The notes under the pieces: generated by a model
The model's database searches: none
What the model saw: the letters and a program-made list of their open reading frames with translations, nothing else
What the model was told of the DNA's origin: nothing
Translations under genes and position numbers: made by a program
NCBI GenBank assembly: GCA_944388955.1
Contig: CALXKJ010000014.1
Coordinates: 1 to 56,591 of the forward strand
DNA: 56,591 nt
Source of the DNA: an uncultured Spirochaetaceae bacterium
GTDB lineage: Bacteria > Spirochaetota > Spirochaetia > Sphaerochaetales > Sphaerochaetaceae
Direction: 5' to 3'
Part shown: positions 16,332 to 24,452 of the stretch, piece by piece
How positions within the stretch are numbered: the stretch's first letter is position 1
Layout of the letters: each line of letters starts with the position of its first letter

Positions 16332-17498
16332 ATGCAGGTCCGTATAAATCGTCTGACACCTGGAGAAGGACATTATTTCTATGGTTACTATGATAACTAT
16401 GCAATGACACAGGATGGCTCCAGGCACCTTCTGAATAAAGTCTCGTTCATGGATCGGCTCCAGAAGGCCGGTGATGTATGCAATCTTGGCTATCTCGATA
16501 GAAAAGAAGGAAATATAAAGTATTTTGCAAAAACATCGGCTTGGAATTTCCAGCAAGGCTGCATGCTTGAGTGGGATCCAAAGGAGCAGAACTGCGTGTA
16601 TTATAACGACTTCTCCGACGGACACTACAAAAGCGTGCACCTGAATCTGGAGACAGGTGAGAGGAAGGAAATCATGTTTCCTCTCGCTGATATATCCCCA
16701 GATGGCAGATATGGATTATCAGTCAATTTCCCTCGCATCTATGATTTCCGTCCGGGATACGGCTACTGTAATACAGTAGATTCGTGGAAAGATATTACAG
16801 CTCCTGCGGATGATGGTATATATCTTATTGATTTACGCTCAGGATCTGGCAAGCTTCTGATCCCATATTCAGAGATGATCAAGTATTTCTCTCTCAGTGA
16901 GAGTACTGACGGATGCAAGGTGGTTATCAACCACATCACATTCAATGCTGAGTCTGACAGATTTGTATTTCTTATCAGGTGTTTCCCTAAGGGAAGCGAT
17001 GATTGGGTGACAGGAATAGGCACAAGCGATTTAGATGGCAATATCTATGTTCTCAGAAACTACACTTTCGCTTCCCACTATTACTGGAAGGAGAATGGCG
17101 TGCTGCTGATTTATGCTGACTGCGGAGAAGGCGATGCGCTCTATGAACTCTATGACCAGAGCCAGGAATACAGAATCATAGGCAGGGAGCTTTTCACGGA
17201 GGATATCCACTGCAGTTACTCACCTGATAGGGAGTGGATTATAGGGGATGGGTATCCTAATGCGGAAGGCTATAGGCCAGTGTTCCTTTACAACATCGCA
17301 TCTGATTACGGCAGGAAGATTGCTGATATCTATTCACCGCTTCCATCGATTATGGATATCCGTACGGACCTTCACTGCAGATGGTGTCCGGATGGGGAAC
17401 ATGTCACATTCGATTCAATTCACGAGGGTTTTAGAGGTATATATGAGATGGATCTCTCAGAAGCCCTCGAGGAGATAAAAACAGGAGGAAGAAAATGA
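16332..17498 (+). CDS. TolB/WD40-like beta-propeller related to oligogalacturonate lyases
   Basis: A 388-aa cytoplasmic protein (no signal peptide) with repeated propeller blades: ADISPDGRYGLSVNF, INHITFNAESDRFVFLIR, DIHCSYSPDREWIIGDGYPN and DLHCRWCPDGEHVTFDSIHEG. The arrangement HITFN, then DIHCSYSPD and DLHCRWCPDGEHVTFDS, resembles the oligogalacturonate lyase (Ogl) superfamily, whose members cleave unsaturated galacturonides in the cytosol using Mn-binding histidines. Catalytic activity is not proven from the motifs. GGAGGT lies 6 nt before ATG 16332. It is the first gene of the uronide operon and overlaps the binding-protein gene by 4 bases (ATGA), supporting a role in processing the imported saccharide. 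Confidence 0.7.
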   Translation: MQVRINRLTPGEGHYFYGYYDNYAMTQDGSRHLLNKVSFMDRLQKAGDVCNLGYLDRKEGNIKYFAKTSAWNFQQGCMLEWDPKEQNCVYYNDFSDGHYKSVHLNLETGERKEIMFPLADISPDGRYGLSVNFPRIYDFRPGYGYCNTVDSWKDITAPADDGIYLIDLRSGSGKLLIPYSEMIKYFSLSESTDGCKVVINHITFNAESDRFVFLIRCFPKGSDDWVTGIGTSDLDGNIYVLRNYTFASHYYWKENGVLLIYADCGEGDALYELYDQSQEYRIIGRELFTEDIHCSYSPDREWIIGDGYPNAEGYRPVFLYNIASDYGRKIADIYSPLPSIMDIRTDLHCRWCPDGEHVTFDSIHEGFRGIYEMDLSEALEEIKTGGRK

Positions 17499-18781
17499 GA
17501 AAGGGACTGACACTATGCATCGTGCTTCTTCTTACGGCCTTTTCCGTATTTGCAGGAGGAGCGTCTGACGCTAAGGGAGCAGATGGGAAGACTGTCATCA
17601 CAATCTGGTATGAAGGCAACGATTCACGTCTTCCATTCTTCAAGGCCGCGGAAGCGGAGATGCAGAAGGATTATCCGGATTATTCCATCAATGCAGTCAC
17701 ATTCGACAATGCAACGCTCGTGACAAGATCGCTTCAGGCTGCAACTGCAACAGGTGGCGTTGATCTCATATTCAACGAGGCCTCAAGGCTTCTGACGACT
17801 TATCAGCAGTCAGGTGGCGCATTCGAGGATCTTTCAGATGTTCTGGCTGCAAGCCCTAATAGCGAGACAGTGACTGATGCAGACAAGAAGGTCTGTTCAT
17901 CGGGTGACAAGCTCATAGTCTATCCTGTCAACAGATCAGTGAATGCTCTTGGGTATAAGACAGATATCATCGAAGTCTCTGAGGACCAGGCTCCTTCCAC
18001 TTGGGAGAAATTCGTTGAGCTTGGAAAGCGCTATGAGGAAGCTGGAATCAATGGATGGACTCTTCACCTTGGTACAGATCCGAAGCAGGCTTTCAATCTT
18101 TTCCTTACCGGTGGCAATGGAATGACGGATCTCTGGCTTGATACAGAGGCAAATGCAAGTAAGATTGATGAGAATAAAGAGCTTTTTGCCCAGATTATCG
18201 ATCTCTACACAGGACAGGACGCGATATGGGATCCAGATGCCATCAATGAGGATTTCGCGGCTATGTATACGAAGATCCAGAGCGGAAGCGTTGGTATGTT
18301 CCGTGTAGGTAACTGGAATGTAGTCGGCTGGGATCAGCCAGATAGCGGAGTTGGTGAATATGTCACAACAACATGGCCATCGCTTGATGATTCCGGAAAG
18401 GGCGGTCTTCTCCTTGGAGGAGTCAGAGGAATGGCAATGCCATCGAATGCACCCGAGAAGGAAGCTGCAAAGATATTCCTTCAGTACTGCATGACAGAAG
18501 CTGCGCAGAAGGCAAGCTTTGATACAATGGGCTCTTGTATGGATTACAGCGTAGTCGATATGGATTCACTTACAGAGAATCAGAAGATATTCTTCGATTC
18601 CGATGTGACTATCTATCCAGCTGACTGCTATGAGGGTGCATTCCCTTACTATCCACAGCTTCTTGAAGTATTCGAGAGAGGTCTTACGGAAGCATATTCC
18701 GCTGACGGATATGATGAAGTGATAAGCATTCTTGAGAAGACGGATGCGGCTGTGAATCAGGTATTCGCAGAAAACAACTGA
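17495..18781 (+). CDS. Sugar ABC transporter substrate-binding protein
   Basis: Family-1 (CUT1) extracellular solute-binding protein, 428 aa. The Sec signal peptide ends before AGGASD (MRKGLTLCIVLLLTAFSVF); there is no lipobox Cys, as for the LivJ-like protein in this window. The body has TVITIWYEGNDSRLPFFKAAEAEM, SGDKLIVYPVNRSVNALGYKTD and the C-terminal helical region of the class. It most likely binds an oligosaccharide or uronide, judging from the Ogl-like and beta-glucuronidase genes in the same operon. The start overlaps the upstream gene by 4 bases, and AGGAGG precedes it. Confidence 0.9.
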   Translation: MRKGLTLCIVLLLTAFSVFAGGASDAKGADGKTVITIWYEGNDSRLPFFKAAEAEMQKDYPDYSINAVTFDNATLVTRSLQAATATGGVDLIFNEASRLLTTYQQSGGAFEDLSDVLAASPNSETVTDADKKVCSSGDKLIVYPVNRSVNALGYKTDIIEVSEDQAPSTWEKFVELGKRYEEAGINGWTLHLGTDPKQAFNLFLTGGNGMTDLWLDTEANASKIDENKELFAQIIDLYTGQDAIWDPDAINEDFAAMYTKIQSGSVGMFRVGNWNVVGWDQPDSGVGEYVTTTWPSLDDSGKGGLLLGGVRGMAMPSNAPEKEAAKIFLQYCMTEAAQKASFDTMGSCMDYSVVDMDSLTENQKIFFDSDVTIYPADCYEGAFPYYPQLLEVFERGLTEAYSADGYDEVISILEKTDAAVNQVFAENN

Positions 18782-18790
18782 GTCTTATAA

Positions 18791-18822
18791 GGAGGCCACG
18801 GCACTCCGCCGCCGTGGCTTCC
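18791..18822 (+). other. Stable stem-loop between binding-protein and permease genes
   Basis: GGAGGCCACGGC and GCCGTGGCTTCC pair over 12 bp (one G-U) around ACTCCGCC. Followed only by TGTTT, it is likely a transcript stabiliser or partial attenuator giving more binding protein than permease. Confidence 0.65.
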
Positions 18823-18852
18823 TGTTTCATGGAAAGGAGGAAAAGGGTACAG

Positions 18853-19728
18853 ATGATCAGAGATAAAGTGAATTTGATGAGGCGCTACTGGCTGCTGTAT
18901 TTCTTCATAGCTGTTTTTGCTGTCATATCGATAATCTTCGGAATCTATCCAATGATAAGCAGTTTCTGCTACTCCTTCTTCAAGGGAAGCTCTGTGATGA
19001 GCAATCCTGTATTTGTCGGATTGGATAACTACACGAAGCTTATCCATGATGAGTATTTCTGGAAGTCATTCCGGCTGACAATTCTCTTTACTGTAATAAG
19101 CGTGCCAATGAACATCATCGTGTCGATGATACTCGCCCAGCTTTTGGATAAAGTGAAAAGAGGACAGCTTTTCTTCAAGCTTGCCATATTCATCCCATAC
19201 ATTACGCCCGATGTAGTAGGCTCTGTTGTATGGAAGCATGTCTTCAATTCCCAGGGAGCCGCCAACAGTCTTCTGACAGCCCTCGGCTTTGAGCCGGTAG
19301 GTTGGCTGACAACACCGGAGACGGCCTTTGCGGTCCTCGCTTTCGTAGAGCTCTGGAAGCATGTCGGACTCTATACGATTATAATAATGACCAATTACCA
19401 GCTCATAGACCGTACGATGTATGAAGCTGCGATGATAGATGGTGCCTCTTCATGGCAGGAATATTTCTATATAACGATTCCCGCTCTGAAGCCTGCGATA
19501 TCGCTGAACACGGCATATGCCATAATACAGTTCCTCAAGACATATACTGTATCGAGGATAATCACATTCGGAGGCCCGAACTACAGCACAAACTTCCTTT
19601 CATATTATGCATATAGCAAATACGAGAGGATGGATTTCGGTTCTGCCACGGCTGTTGCGACCATGCTTTTCATTCTTATCGTCGTTATCACGCTGCTTGG
19701 CGGAAAACTCAAGAGGAGGGGATTATGA
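18853..19728 (+). CDS. Sugar ABC transporter permease, MalF-like
   Basis: CUT1 inner-membrane permease, about 291 aa and six helices. The cytoplasmic EAA loop is YEAAMIDGASSWQEYFYITIPALKPA near residues 195-220. An N-terminal RRYWLLYFFIAVFAVISIIFGIYPM segment forms TM1. I prefer ATG 18853: AGGAGG (18835-18840) lies 12 nt upstream, while the more upstream in-frame codons at 18814 and 18829 fall in the stem-loop or the ribosome-binding site itself. It pairs with the following MalG-like subunit, whose ATG overlaps this stop (ATGA). The ATPase is not encoded here; a shared MsmK/UgpC-type ATPase elsewhere is likely. Confidence 0.9.
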   Translation: MIRDKVNLMRRYWLLYFFIAVFAVISIIFGIYPMISSFCYSFFKGSSVMSNPVFVGLDNYTKLIHDEYFWKSFRLTILFTVISVPMNIIVSMILAQLLDKVKRGQLFFKLAIFIPYITPDVVGSVVWKHVFNSQGAANSLLTALGFEPVGWLTTPETAFAVLAFVELWKHVGLYTIIIMTNYQLIDRTMYEAAMIDGASSWQEYFYITIPALKPAISLNTAYAIIQFLKTYTVSRIITFGGPNYSTNFLSYYAYSKYERMDFGSATAVATMLFILIVVITLLGGKLKRRGL

Positions 19729-20582
19729 GACGACGGACAAAGACACCTGTGATGGTGCTCATATATGCAATTCTCATAATCGTATCATTTGTAATGATCT
19801 ATCCGTTTCTCTGGATGCTCTTCGGCTCATTCAAATCGAATTATGAGATTATAAACTATCCGCTGTCGCTCCTGCCTAAGAAGTGGACAGTAGAAGGCTG
19901 GCGGAATATACAGATGCTTTCAGGTAATCCGCTGATGCATTATTTCAAGAACAGCGTGATTATAGGAGTAGGTACAACGGCTGTGGTTGTTCTTGCCACA
20001 TCCCTTGGCGGCTATGCGCTGTACAGAAAGAAGGATCTTCCGTTCTTCCGTGTCATCGAGGGCTGTTTCTCGATTGCGCTGATGTATCCAGCTGTTCTTC
20101 TTCTGATTCCTCTTTATGTCATTGTCATAAAGATGGGACTATATGGGCAAGGCAACTTCTGGGGTATCATTCTCGCATCCTCCACAGGCGCATGGGGAGC
20201 CGCGCTGCCATTCTTCCTTTTCCGAAACTTCTTTTCCTCTGTTCCCTATGAGCTTACAGAAGCCGCTACAATCGATGGGGCGAATGAGATACAGTTATTT
20301 TTCAGGATAATGGTTCCTGTCATGGCTCCTGTATTCTCGACTTCAATCCTGATTTCATTCCTCACGAGCTGGGGTCTCTGGCTTCCTGTTGTCATGCTCA
20401 GCCAGGATATGAGCACTTACAACCTTGCCGCGATGCTCGTGAATCTCAACTCCGATCTGGGAGTCGATCTTTCGATGACGGCAGCTCTGTCTACATGTAT
20501 TACACTACCTGTAGTCATTCTGTTCCTCATAACACAGAAGAAGGTCATGGAAGGCATTGCCGCTGGCAGTGTCAAAGGCTGA
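19725..20582 (+). CDS. Sugar ABC transporter permease, MalG-like
   Basis: Second CUT1 permease, 285 aa. After an N-terminal TM segment (MVLIYAILIIVSFVMIYPFLWMLFGSFKS, typical of MalG), the EAA loop appears as YELTEAATIDGANEIQLFFRIMVPVMAPV. It forms the channel with the preceding protein. Coupled by a 4-base overlap, and followed after 15 bases by the beta-glucuronidase gene with GGAGGT as ribosome-binding site. Confidence 0.92.
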   Translation: MRRRTKTPVMVLIYAILIIVSFVMIYPFLWMLFGSFKSNYEIINYPLSLLPKKWTVEGWRNIQMLSGNPLMHYFKNSVIIGVGTTAVVVLATSLGGYALYRKKDLPFFRVIEGCFSIALMYPAVLLLIPLYVIVIKMGLYGQGNFWGIILASSTGAWGAALPFFLFRNFFSSVPYELTEAATIDGANEIQLFFRIMVPVMAPVFSTSILISFLTSWGLWLPVVMLSQDMSTYNLAAMLVNLNSDLGVDLSMTAALSTCITLPVVILFLITQKKVMEGIAAGSVKG

Positions 20583-20597
20583 TAGGAGGTTGGCCAT

Positions 20598-22361
20598 ATG
20601 GAGAACATGGAAAAATATTATGAGCATCTGCATCTGCGCACATATGATGCGAAGCTGCATACTGCACCGATAGGAGCTGAATCGCTTATATTCACAGGTG
20701 GAAGGAATGAAGAAAGTCTCGATGGTATGTGGAAATGCATGCCTGATGTCTTCGACACTATTATCCGTAAGGAGCTTTATGGTCCCGTGAAGCGTGATAC
20801 AAACGGAATGGAGATACCTACGGATTATGCATTCGGAGATGGTTTTGATATCGCGATTCCCGGCAGTGTCAATCTCGCAGATCCCCATTTCTACCTCTAT
20901 GAGGGTAGTACAGTATATACAAGGGCATTCACGTACTATGAAGAGAAGAAAGGGGAGCGTGTCTTCATACGTTTCGGTGCTGCCAATTATGAATGCAGGG
21001 TTTTCATTAATGGCGAGTACCTTGGACGTCATATCGGAGGATTCACTCCATTTGCCATAGAGCTCACAGGGAAGCTTAAGGAGAAGAATGAGCTTCTGGT
21101 CATAGTCAATAACAGAAGAAGCTTCGAGCAAGTGCCATCTGAAAATTATGACTGGTTCAATTATGGAGGCCTGACAAGATCTGTTTCCCTGTACAGAGTA
21201 CCTGAGTCGTTTATCAAGGACTTGCATGTCTCCCTCGTTCCTGATGGCACTTATGGCCACATCAAGACTGGAATTGAAGTCGATGGTAAAATTGATGAGG
21301 CTGTCATCCGCATACCGGCTCTTGGCCTGGAAAAGAAGATTTCCCTGGCAGGCGGCCATGGCGAAGTGATTCTTGATGCTTCTCCAGAACTCTGGTCACC
21401 AGATAATCCCTTCCTGTACGAAGTAAGCGCAGAGGCAGGTGATGATAAGGTTTCTGATAAGGTTGGTTTCAGGGAGATAAGAACAGACGGCAAGAAGATT
21501 CTCCTCAATGGCAAGGAAATATTCCTTAAAGGCATATGCTGCCATGAAGAGAGCAGCAAAGGCGGGAGGTCATTGTCAGATGAAGAGCGCATGATGATTC
21601 TCCGCACGGCGAAGGAGCTTGGATGCAATGCCCTCAGGCTGACACATTATCCTCATAGCGAGAGGATGTCCCAGCTTGCTGATGAGCTTGGAATCATGCT
21701 CTGGGAGGAGATTCCTGTATATTGGCTCATAGATTTCGAGAATCCTGAAACGCTTCTTAACGCGTCTAACCAGCTGAAGGAGCTTATGAGGAGAGATTAC
21801 AACAGGGCAAGTGTTATAATCTGGAGCGTCGGTAACGAGAATCCTGATACCGATTCCCGTCTGAACTTCATGAGCAAGCTTGCCTCTATCTGCAAGGAGT
21901 ACGATAAGACACGGCTTGTCAGTGCTGCATGCCTTGTGAACATCGATAGCATGGCAATCTGTGATAGGCTGTGCGATGTCGTCGATATCATATCCTTCAA
22001 TCAGTATTACGGCTGGTATTTCCGCTCTTACGATGGACTGAAGCAGATTCTCGACAATTCCCATGTAGATAAGCCTCTGATGATCTCCGAGACAGGAGCT
22101 GGCTGTGATTATGGTCATCATGGGACGGCTGAGGAGCTTTTCACTGAGGAGCATCAGGCACGTGTGTATGAGTATCAGATCAGATATTCCGATGGCAGGA
22201 TTCAGGGATTCTTCCCATGGATTCTCTACGATTTCAGATCTCCGATACGCATGAATCCATATCAGACGGGATGCAACAGGAAAGGCCTTGTGTCGGATGA
22301 TAAAGTCCATCGCAAGAAGGCTTTCTATGTTCTCCAGGAATATTACAGAAGCAGAAAGTGA
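20598..22361 (+). CDS. uidA: GH2 beta-glucuronidase (or beta-galacturonidase)
   Basis: Glycoside hydrolase family 2, 587 aa, cytoplasmic (no signal peptide). Order: jelly-roll sugar-binding domain (about 30-200), immunoglobulin-like domain, then the TIM barrel starting near LNGKEIFLKGICCHEE. Acid/base Glu414 sits in WSVGNENP and the nucleophile Glu498 in ISETGAG, close to E. coli GusA Glu413 and Glu504. N560-x-K562 (NRKG) matches the N-x-K motif that recognises the uronate carboxylate, so a uronide substrate is favoured over a galactoside. Last gene of the AraC-linked operon with an Ogl-like protein and an ABC importer. Cleavage of terminal glucuronic acid from imported oligosaccharides or host conjugates is inferred. 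Confidence 0.88.
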   Translation: MENMEKYYEHLHLRTYDAKLHTAPIGAESLIFTGGRNEESLDGMWKCMPDVFDTIIRKELYGPVKRDTNGMEIPTDYAFGDGFDIAIPGSVNLADPHFYLYEGSTVYTRAFTYYEEKKGERVFIRFGAANYECRVFINGEYLGRHIGGFTPFAIELTGKLKEKNELLVIVNNRRSFEQVPSENYDWFNYGGLTRSVSLYRVPESFIKDLHVSLVPDGTYGHIKTGIEVDGKIDEAVIRIPALGLEKKISLAGGHGEVILDASPELWSPDNPFLYEVSAEAGDDKVSDKVGFREIRTDGKKILLNGKEIFLKGICCHEESSKGGRSLSDEERMMILRTAKELGCNALRLTHYPHSERMSQLADELGIMLWEEIPVYWLIDFENPETLLNASNQLKELMRRDYNRASVIIWSVGNENPDTDSRLNFMSKLASICKEYDKTRLVSAACLVNIDSMAICDRLCDVVDIISFNQYYGWYFRSYDGLKQILDNSHVDKPLMISETGAGCDYGHHGTAEELFTEEHQARVYEYQIRYSDGRIQGFFPWILYDFRSPIRMNPYQTGCNRKGLVSDDKVHRKKAFYVLQEYYRSRK

Positions 22362-22384
22362 CGGATTCCTCACTCCTTTTTGCT

Positions 22385-22412
22385 GGCCGCTGGTACTTCC
22401 CACGCGGCCTTT
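22385..22412 (+). terminator. Stem-loop after the uronide operon
   Basis: GGCCGC (22385-22390) and GCGGCC (22404-22409) pair, extended inside by TGG/CCA, and are followed by TTTA. Weak-tailed terminator between the GH2 gene and the phosphofructokinase gene. Confidence 0.5.
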
Positions 22413-22481
22413 ATGCCGCCAGATAATTCTCTATCCGGAATATGGAAAATCTATGCTAAACTGAGAGAAAGGAGATTTGTT

Positions 22482-23552
22482 ATGAAAATCGGTATTCTCA
22501 CAAGCGGTGGTGACTGTCCGGGTCTTAATGCGGTAATCAGAGGATTCGCGAAGTATGTCTTCAATAACATCAAGGACGCAGAGCTTATAGGTATTTCCGA
22601 AGGTTATCTTGGATTGATACAGAATGAGGCGAAGAAGATGAAGCCATCTGATTTCTCCGGTATCCTCAATGTGGGTGGTACAATCCTTGGAACATCGCGA
22701 CAGCCATTCAAGAAGATGACTGAGGAGGACCGCAACGGCAAGAGCCGCCTTGATATGATGAAGAAGAATTACAAGGAAATGGGGCTCGATGTGCTTGTGA
22801 CGCTTGGAGGTGCAGGTACTCATAAGACAGCGGCTCTTCTTTCCGCAGAAGGCCTTAATGTCGTTGGTATACCGAAGACTATCGATAATGATATATGGGG
22901 CACAGATGTGACATTCGGTTTCCATACCGCTGTTGATATCGCGACAGAGTGTATCGATAGAATCCATACCACAGCTGCAAGCCATGGCCGTACGATGCTT
23001 GTCGAGATCATGGGCAACAAGGTCGGATGGTTAACTCTTTATTCCGGTGTCGCAGGTGGTGCTGACATAATCCTTCTTCCTGAAATCCCATATGATCCTG
23101 ATACTGTCGTGAAGATGGTCAAGAAGAGACTTGATAGCGGTAAGGCTTTCAATATCATTGCGATTGCTGAGGGCGCTATGTCCATTGAAGAGTCCAAGAT
23201 GAAGAAAGCTGAGCGTCTTGAGTACAGAAATGGACGCGCGACAGGAACGGAGAAGCTTGCCCAGTATATTGAGGAGCATGCAGAAGTTGAGACTCGCTAT
23301 GTTGTTCCGGGCCATATCCAGCGCGGCGGTTCTCCATCCCCATATGATAGATTCCTTTCCACGGAGATGGGCTCTTTCGCCGGTGAGCTGGTGGAGAAGG
23401 GCAAATTCGGTGTTACAGTGGCGATGCGCGGCAACGAGGTCACGTACAACAGGCTTTCTGATATCGCGGGCAGAATGAAGTTCATCCCTGAAGGCGATCA
23501 GCGTGTCGCGATGGCGCGTAAGATCGGTATCTACTTCGGGGACGAGAAGTGA
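22482..23552 (+). CDS. pfkA: 6-phosphofructokinase (ATP/PPi donor uncertain)
   Basis: Glycolytic phosphofructokinase, 356 aa: fructose 6-phosphate to fructose 1,6-bisphosphate. Start at ATG 22482 after AAAGGAG; N-terminus MKIGILTSGGDCPGLNAVIRG. Donor-site residues are mixed. GGAGT (109-113) has Gly where PPi enzymes carry the second Asp of GGDD, which suits ATP. PKTIDND (131-137) has the Lys typical of PPi-type and some group III ATP enzymes. The catalytic Asp is in TIDND; substrate residues appear in MGNKVGW and in PGHIQRGGSPSPYDR. Its stop overlaps the GTG start of the Ppx-like gene, which is coupled to polyphosphate kinase. Confidence 0.93.
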   Translation: MKIGILTSGGDCPGLNAVIRGFAKYVFNNIKDAELIGISEGYLGLIQNEAKKMKPSDFSGILNVGGTILGTSRQPFKKMTEEDRNGKSRLDMMKKNYKEMGLDVLVTLGGAGTHKTAALLSAEGLNVVGIPKTIDNDIWGTDVTFGFHTAVDIATECIDRIHTTAASHGRTMLVEIMGNKVGWLTLYSGVAGGADIILLPEIPYDPDTVVKMVKKRLDSGKAFNIIAIAEGAMSIEESKMKKAERLEYRNGRATGTEKLAQYIEEHAEVETRYVVPGHIQRGGSPSPYDRFLSTEMGSFAGELVEKGKFGVTVAMRGNEVTYNRLSDIAGRMKFIPEGDQRVAMARKIGIYFGDEK

Positions 23553-24448
23553 GGCTTGCTGTTATAGATTTCTCTTCCGTGGCGATTTCCCTTCTCGTCG
23601 CAGATACTGGTGGCGAGAAGAACTATCGTCCTGTAGCTGGCTTGAGGAGATCTGTTCCTATCCTTGATTATCTTACACATGATGGCAATCTTTCGGAGAC
23701 TGGAATCAGGAAGTGCAAGGAGGAAGTCCGCTATCTCAGCGAGGCAGCAAGGAATGCGGGTTCTGATGAAATCCATCTGATAGCGACTGCCTCGATGAGA
23801 ATCATCAGGAACAGGGATGAGGTAAGCCGGGAGATATCAGAAGAAGCGGGATGTGATGTCGTGCTTCTCTCGGGGCGGGATGAAGCCTATGCAGATTACA
23901 TGGCTAACAGGGAATTCAGTATACTTTCTCCCGCCCTTCTTCTGGACATAGGAGGTGTATCCGCGGAGTTCGCGGATCTTTCCGACTCAAAGAAAAAACA
24001 TATGTTCTCGCTCCCTATAGGGCCTGTAATGCTGATGACGATGTTTGATTCCTTGTATCCCGATGTGGATGAAATCAGACAAATCAGGAAGCACATACGT
24101 AAAATCTTTGTTAAATCGGAAGTTTATCCTTGCGCCGTGTTCAGAAGAGTCATTATAACTGGCAATGATGCAGATGCTATATACCGCATATACGCGGATT
24201 TCTATTCAATAAGCCCATCAGGACTGCATGTCATGGATAGAAAGAAAGTGAAGCAGTTGTTGCGGTATCTTGTTTCCTCGGATGGACGTTCCTCTCTTAT
24301 TGTGAGGAATGCGCCGGAGAAGGGCAGGACAATCCTTCCGTCATTTGCTCTTCTTTATGAAACGATGAAGCATTTCAGCGCGGAGAGCGCATTGGTCTCT
24401 CCGTGGGGTGTTAAGGAAGGATATATGAGAATCCTGATGGAGGAATGA
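23549..24448 (+). CDS. Ppx/GppA phosphatase-like protein with altered phosphate loop
   Basis: Actin-fold protein similar to the N-terminal two domains of exopolyphosphatase/guanosine pentaphosphatase, 299 aa. Visible parts: VIDFSSVAISLLVAD (canonical phosphate-1 loop is D-x-GSNS, here D-FSSVA), the middle ATASMRIIRN segment (usual ATxAxR), SGRDEAYADYM (usual SGxEEA), and LLLDIGGVSAEF (usual DIGGGSTE). Two of the four loops thus deviate from the hydrolytic consensus, so activity is doubtful and a regulatory role is possible. The start is GTG 23549, overlapping the PFK stop by 4 bases. The gene precedes ppk, the classic genetic partner of ppx. Confidence 0.75.
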   Translation: MRLAVIDFSSVAISLLVADTGGEKNYRPVAGLRRSVPILDYLTHDGNLSETGIRKCKEEVRYLSEAARNAGSDEIHLIATASMRIIRNRDEVSREISEEAGCDVVLLSGRDEAYADYMANREFSILSPALLLDIGGVSAEFADLSDSKKKHMFSLPIGPVMLMTMFDSLYPDVDEIRQIRKHIRKIFVKSEVYPCAVFRRVIITGNDADAIYRIYADFYSISPSGLHVMDRKKVKQLLRYLVSSDGRSSLIVRNAPEKGRTILPSFALLYETMKHFSAESALVSPWGVKEGYMRILMEE

Positions 24449-24452
24449 ATTT

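Noticed and set aside
22380-22481. N-terminal extension of phosphofructokinase by 34 codons
   Set aside because: The extension covers a stem-loop and the ribosome-binding site; the family N-terminus MKIGILTSGGD begins at 22482.
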